Shown here piece by piece: positions 60,882-64,000 of a stretch of 64,000 nucleotides of DNA (position 1 is the first letter of the stretch; the number at the start of each line of letters is the position of its first letter). The DNA comes from Brevundimonas mediterranea (GTDB lineage: Bacteria > Pseudomonadota > Alphaproteobacteria > Caulobacterales > Caulobacteraceae). The position numbers were made by a program, and so were the translations under genes. The notes below the pieces were generated by a model that made no database searches, was not told the origin of the DNA, and saw only the letters and a program-made list of their open reading frames with translations. Location of the stretch: the NCBI RefSeq assembly GCF_014196125.1, contig NZ_JACIDA010000001.1, positions 434,001-498,000 of the forward strand, in the 5' to 3' direction.

Positions 60882-61781
60882 TCACAGCGAGGTGTCCATC
60901 GGCAGGACCGGCGCCTCGCGCAGCAGGACTATGGCGATGCGGCGGTTGCCGGCCAGGGTCGGGTCGTCGGGATAGAGGGGGTCCGAACCCGCTTTGCCGG
61001 CGACGGAATAGACCCGGTCGGCGTCCACGCCGGCGCTCTGAAGCACCAGACGCGAGCCGTTGGCCCGTTCCGAGGACAGGGTCCAGTCGGCCGGACCGCT
61101 GGCGCGATTGGAGCCGGGCGTGGCGCTGGTGTGGCCGGTGATGGAGATGCGGTTCGGCAGCTGATTGATGACCTTGGCCACGGCGCGCAGCAGGACCTGA
61201 GCCCGGGCGTTCGGCCGGGCCGAGTTGTTGTCGAACATCGAGCGGCCCTCCTGATCGACCAACTGGATGCGCAGGCCCTCGGGCGTCTGATCGACGATCA
61301 GCTGTTTCGACAGCTCCGCCAGTTCCGGCATCGACTGCATGGCCTGACGCAGGGATTCGGCGGCGCTGGCGAACTCCGCCGCCTCGCGCTTCTGGATCTC
61401 GGCCTGGAGCGCGGCCTCGCTGGCCGATGCGAGATTGGTGCTGGATCCGGGGGCCGTGGCGTCGGCCGGGGCTTCGGGCGCGAGTTGCTCGAGCACCGAC
61501 TGGGATCCGGAGCTCTTGGGGCCGTCGTCGCCCAGGGACGTGCCGCCCAGTATGCCGCCCGATCCGGAGGTGGTTTCGGACACGCTGGCCGGAGCGAAAT
61601 ACTCGGCTATGCCTTTCTTCTGCTCCGGATCGGTCGTGTTGATCAGCCACATCAGCAGGAAGAAGGCCATCATGGCGGTCACGAAGTCCGCATAGGCCAC
61701 CTTCCAGGCGCCGCCGTGGTGGCCGCCGCCGGACACCTTCTTGACCTTCTTGATGAGGATCGGACGATCGCTCACGGACAT
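60882..61781 (-). CDS. motB: Flagellar motor stator protein MotB
   Basis: 299 aa. MotB anchors the stator to peptidoglycan and, with MotA, forms the proton channel. The single N-terminal helix carries the channel aspartate in WKVAYADFVTAMMAFFLLMW. A Ser/Gly-rich linker (about residues 60-115) is followed by the C-terminal OmpA/peptidoglycan domain: MPELAELSKQLIVDQTPEGL, NRISITGHTSATPG, SSERANGSRLVLQSAGVDAD. motA is not adjacent, which is common in Caulobacterales. Gene ends 114 bp from bpt. Confidence 0.94.
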   Translation of the reverse strand: MSVSDRPILIKKVKKVSGGGHHGGAWKVAYADFVTAMMAFFLLMWLINTTDPEQKKGIAEYFAPASVSETTSGSGGILGGTSLGDDGPKSSGSQSVLEQLAPEAPADATAPGSSTNLASASEAALQAEIQKREAAEFASAAESLRQAMQSMPELAELSKQLIVDQTPEGLRIQLVDQEGRSMFDNNSARPNARAQVLLRAVAKVINQLPNRISITGHTSATPGSNRASGPADWTLSSERANGSRLVLQSAGVDADRVYSVAGKAGSDPLYPDDPTLAGNRRIAIVLLREAPVLPMDTSL

Positions 61782-61910
61782 GGATGACTACCCCGAGTAT
61801 TTGCGGTCCATTGTGGGCGCAGCAAGGTTAACCCCGCGTTGATCCGGGCGCAGCGCCTTGAACACAGTTCCGGCGCGGCCTAGTGCCTGCGTCAGACCAA
61901 GGAGATTGTC

Positions 61911-62771
61911 ATGAAGATCGCATTCGCCGGCCTGGGCGTCATGGGCGCCCCGATGGCGCGTCACCTGGTCGAGGCGGGGCACGACGTGACCGGCTTCAAT
62001 CGCAGCCCGGCCAAGGCCAAGGCCTGGGCTTCTGCGGTGGGCGGACGGTTCGCGGCGACGGTGGCTGAAGCGGCCCAGGGCGCCGATCTGTTCATCCTGT
62101 GCGTCGGCAATGATGACGACGTGCGCGCCGTCGCGACCGAAGCCCTGCCGCATCTGGCCGAAGGTGCGGTGATCGTGGATCACACCACGACGTCGGCGAA
62201 GGTGGCGCGCGAGATGGCGGAACTGGCCGAGGGGCAGGGGCGCCGCTTCATCGACGCCCCGGTGTCGGGCGGCCAGGCGGGCGCCGAGAACGGGCAACTC
62301 AGCGTCATGGCCGGCGGCGACGCCGAGGCGCTAACCGGGGTTGAGCCGGTTTTGAAGGCCTATTCCAAGGCGATCAAACATATGGGGCCGGCCGGATCGG
62401 GCCAGTTGACCAAGATGGTCAATCAGATCGCCATCGCCGGCGTGGTTCAGGGCCTGGCCGAGGCGGTGCATTTCGCCCAGGTCGCGGGCCTGGATACCGA
62501 CGCCGCCTTTGACGCCGTCTCCAAGGGCGCGGCCCAGAGCTGGCAGATGGACAACCGCTGGAAGACGGCGGCCAGAGGCGAGTTCGAATTCGGCTTCGCC
62601 GTCGACTGGATGCGCAAGGATCTGGGCCTGGTGCTTGACGAGGCCCGGTCGAACGGCGCGCGTCTGGCCCTTACGGCTTTGGTCGATCAGTTCTACGCCG
62701 AGGTCCAGGCCATGGGCGGAAATCGCTGGGACACCTCCAGCCTGGCGGCGCGACTTCAGTCGAAGGACTGA
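61911..62771 (+). CDS. NAD(P)-dependent beta-hydroxyacid dehydrogenase
   Basis: 286 aa; AAGGAGATT gives an ideal ribosome site. Rossmann motif IAFAGLGVMGAPMARHLVEA, HTTTSAKVAREMAELAEG, the substrate-binding DAPVSGGQAGAENGQLSVMA, and the catalytic lysine in GSGQLTKMVNQIAIAG (about residue 170). This matches the 3-hydroxyisobutyrate/tartronate semialdehyde/6-phosphogluconate dehydrogenase superfamily. The exact substrate is open; 3-hydroxyisobutyrate (valine breakdown), glyoxylate or succinic semialdehyde are all plausible. Confidence 0.92.
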   Translation: MKIAFAGLGVMGAPMARHLVEAGHDVTGFNRSPAKAKAWASAVGGRFAATVAEAAQGADLFILCVGNDDDVRAVATEALPHLAEGAVIVDHTTTSAKVAREMAELAEGQGRRFIDAPVSGGQAGAENGQLSVMAGGDAEALTGVEPVLKAYSKAIKHMGPAGSGQLTKMVNQIAIAGVVQGLAEAVHFAQVAGLDTDAAFDAVSKGAAQSWQMDNRWKTAARGEFEFGFAVDWMRKDLGLVLDEARSNGARLALTALVDQFYAEVQAMGGNRWDTSSLAARLQSKD

Positions 62772-62794
62772 AGTCGCGCAAGGGAAGTGGCGGA

Positions 62795-64000
62795 TCAGGC
62801 CGCTTCCCAGCCCTTGTCGACGGCCCAGACGGCGAAGGCGTAGTCGTGGGCGACCTCTTTCAGATAGTCGAACCGACCGGCGGCGCCGCCGTGTCCCGCC
62901 TCCATATTGATCTTCAACAGCACCGGCTTGCCGGAGGTGGTCGCCGGCCGCAGCTTGGCGACCCATTTCTGGGGCTCCCAATAGGTGACGCGGGGATCGG
63001 ACAGGCCGCCGGTCGCCAGTATGGCGGGATAGGCTTTCGGCCCCACCTGATCATAGGGGCTGTAGCTCATCATATAGTCGTAGGCCTCGGGGTCCTCGAT
63101 GGGATTGCCCCACTCGGGCCACTCCGGCGGCGTGAGCGGCAGGGAGGTGTCGCTCATCGTGTTGATCACATCGACGAAGGGCACCTGGCCGATGACGCCG
63201 GCCCACAGGTCGGGCCGCATGTTGTTGACGGCGCCCATCAGCAGGCCGCCGGCCGAGCCGCCCTGGGCGACGATGTGTCCGGCAGTCGCGTATTTCCGGT
63301 CGATCAGGTGTTCGGCGGCGGCGACGAAGTCGGTGAAGGTGTTCTTCTTCGTCATTCGGCGGGCGTCCAGGAACCAGCCCCAGCCCTTGTCCGACCCGCC
63401 CCGGATATGGGCGATGGCGTAGATCCAGCCGCGATCGACCAGCGATAGTCGGTTGGTCGAGAAGCTGGCGGGCATCGGAATGCCATAGGAGCCGTAGCCG
63501 TAGAGCAGGAGGGGCGCCGAACCATCGACGGGCGTGGATTTGCGACGCAGCACCGTGACCGGCACCAGCTGTCCGTCCGAAGCCGGGGCGTTCAGCCGCT
63601 CCACCACATAGTCTGCAATGTCGTGGCCCGAGGGGATCTGCTGGGTCTTGCGCAGTGTCCGCTCGCGCGTCGCCATGTCGTAGTCGAACGTCTGGGTCGG
63701 GGTGGACGGAGAATTGTAGGCGTAGCGGGTGGTCGTCGTTTCGAACTCGGACGCGCCTGCCAGCGACAGGGCGAAGGCGGGTTCGTCCACGGCGATCTCA
63801 TGCTCGGCGCCGGCGCGGTCGCGGATGATGATGCGGGTGTTGGCGTCGGCGCGTTCCTGGCGGGCCAGGTGGTCCTTCGTCAGGTCCATGCCTTCGATGA
63901 AGCGGCCGGGCGTGTGCGGCACCAGGTCGGTCCAGTTGGTCTTGGCCGGCGTCGCGGTCGGGGCCTGGACGATCTTGAAGTCGATGGAGTCGTCGGCGTT
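62795..64000 (-). CDS. ptrB: Prolyl-oligopeptidase-family S9 peptidase (oligopeptidase B-like), C-terminal part
   Basis: The frame is open through the right edge, so the N-terminal part lies outside the window; about 401 codons are visible. Part of the beta-propeller (EHEIAVDEPAFALSLAGASE, YAYNSPSTPTQTFDYDM) is followed by the alpha/beta-hydrolase domain: PLLLYGYGSYGIPM, IAHIRGGSDKGWGWF, the nucleophile serine in IVAQGGSAGGLLMGAV, an aspartate in ATGGLSDPRVTYWEPQKW, and the histidine in NMEAGHGG. Oligopeptidase B cleaves short peptides after Arg or Lys. Convergent with the dehydrogenase gene. Confidence 0.93.
   Translation of the reverse strand, partial: NADDSIDFKIVQAPTATPAKTNWTDLVPHTPGRFIEGMDLTKDHLARQERADANTRIIIRDRAGAEHEIAVDEPAFALSLAGASEFETTTTRYAYNSPSTPTQTFDYDMATRERTLRKTQQIPSGHDIADYVVERLNAPASDGQLVPVTVLRRKSTPVDGSAPLLLYGYGSYGIPMPASFSTNRLSLVDRGWIYAIAHIRGGSDKGWGWFLDARRMTKKNTFTDFVAAAEHLIDRKYATAGHIVAQGGSAGGLLMGAVNNMRPDLWAGVIGQVPFVDVINTMSDTSLPLTPPEWPEWGNPIEDPEAYDYMMSYSPYDQVGPKAYPAILATGGLSDPRVTYWEPQKWVAKLRPATTSGKPVLLKINMEAGHGGAAGRFDYLKEVAHDYAFAVWAVDKGWEAA

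Overview
The window is high-GC chromosomal DNA from an alphaproteobacterium, most likely Brevundimonas or another Caulobacteraceae member. The evidence is gene content and style: STN-domain TonB receptors paired with FecI/FecR regulators, the core order rpoZ-rel-pyrE-pdxJ-acpS-lepB-rnc-era-recO-parC, many 1-4 bp start/stop overlaps, and frequent GTG/TTG starts. The genus is inferred from style, not from a marker gene search. No rRNA, prophage, insertion sequence or CRISPR array was seen.

Layout. 1-3.4 kb: hemB, a GNAT acetyltransferase and a Cys-rich protein, overlapping in one minus-strand operon that runs into a copper-resistance-like gene; a lipoprotein methyltransferase lies opposite. 3.4-3.95 kb: a gene-free, hairpin-rich stretch. 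4-6 kb: a DUF924 gene and a divergent ketol-acid reductoisomerase whose start codons share one CATG, then tRNA-Pro and tRNA-Gln. 6.2-12.1 kb: an iron/haem module (ECF sigma, FecR, TonB receptor, haem oxygenase, TonB) with two Fur-like palindromes. 12.3-18.8 kb: a second sigma/FecR/TonB-receptor set ending in a PhoD phosphatase. 18.9-22.5 kb: cheD, dps, tRNA-Leu and an amino-acid permease. 22.6-34.9 kb: HrpB helicase, an MHS-family transporter, two RNA methyltransferases, a membrane glycosyltransferase, a TetR regulator with a BtuFCD/FecBCD-type ABC importer, and a lytic transglycosylase.

35-50.4 kb holds housekeeping genes: dapA, smpB, a family-5 uracil-DNA glycosylase, a NYN protein, folK, rpoZ, a Rel/SpoT ppGpp enzyme, pyrE, pdxJ, acpS, lepB, rnc, era and recO. 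Four metabolic genes sit between era and recO. The Rel/SpoT gene has no ATG, GTG or TTG in frame upstream of its HD domain; it appears to start at a CTG overlapping the rpoZ stop, behind a strong AGGAGG.

50.6-55.3 kb is the most unusual region: a one-strand R-body (reb) locus between recO and parC. It has six proteins of the RebB (killing trait) family, including a near-identical tandem pair, a possible seventh, four unrecognised small proteins, and an ECF-like sigma factor whose ribosome-binding site lies inside a perfect 10-bp hairpin. RebB proteins of other bacteria polymerise into coiled ribbons that extend on a trigger. The likely model is that the sigma factor controls the structural operon and is itself gated by the hairpin. 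After a DipZ-like thiol-redox protein, the core genes resume with parC, a small secreted protein, bpt, motB, a beta-hydroxyacid dehydrogenase and a truncated oligopeptidase at the window edge.
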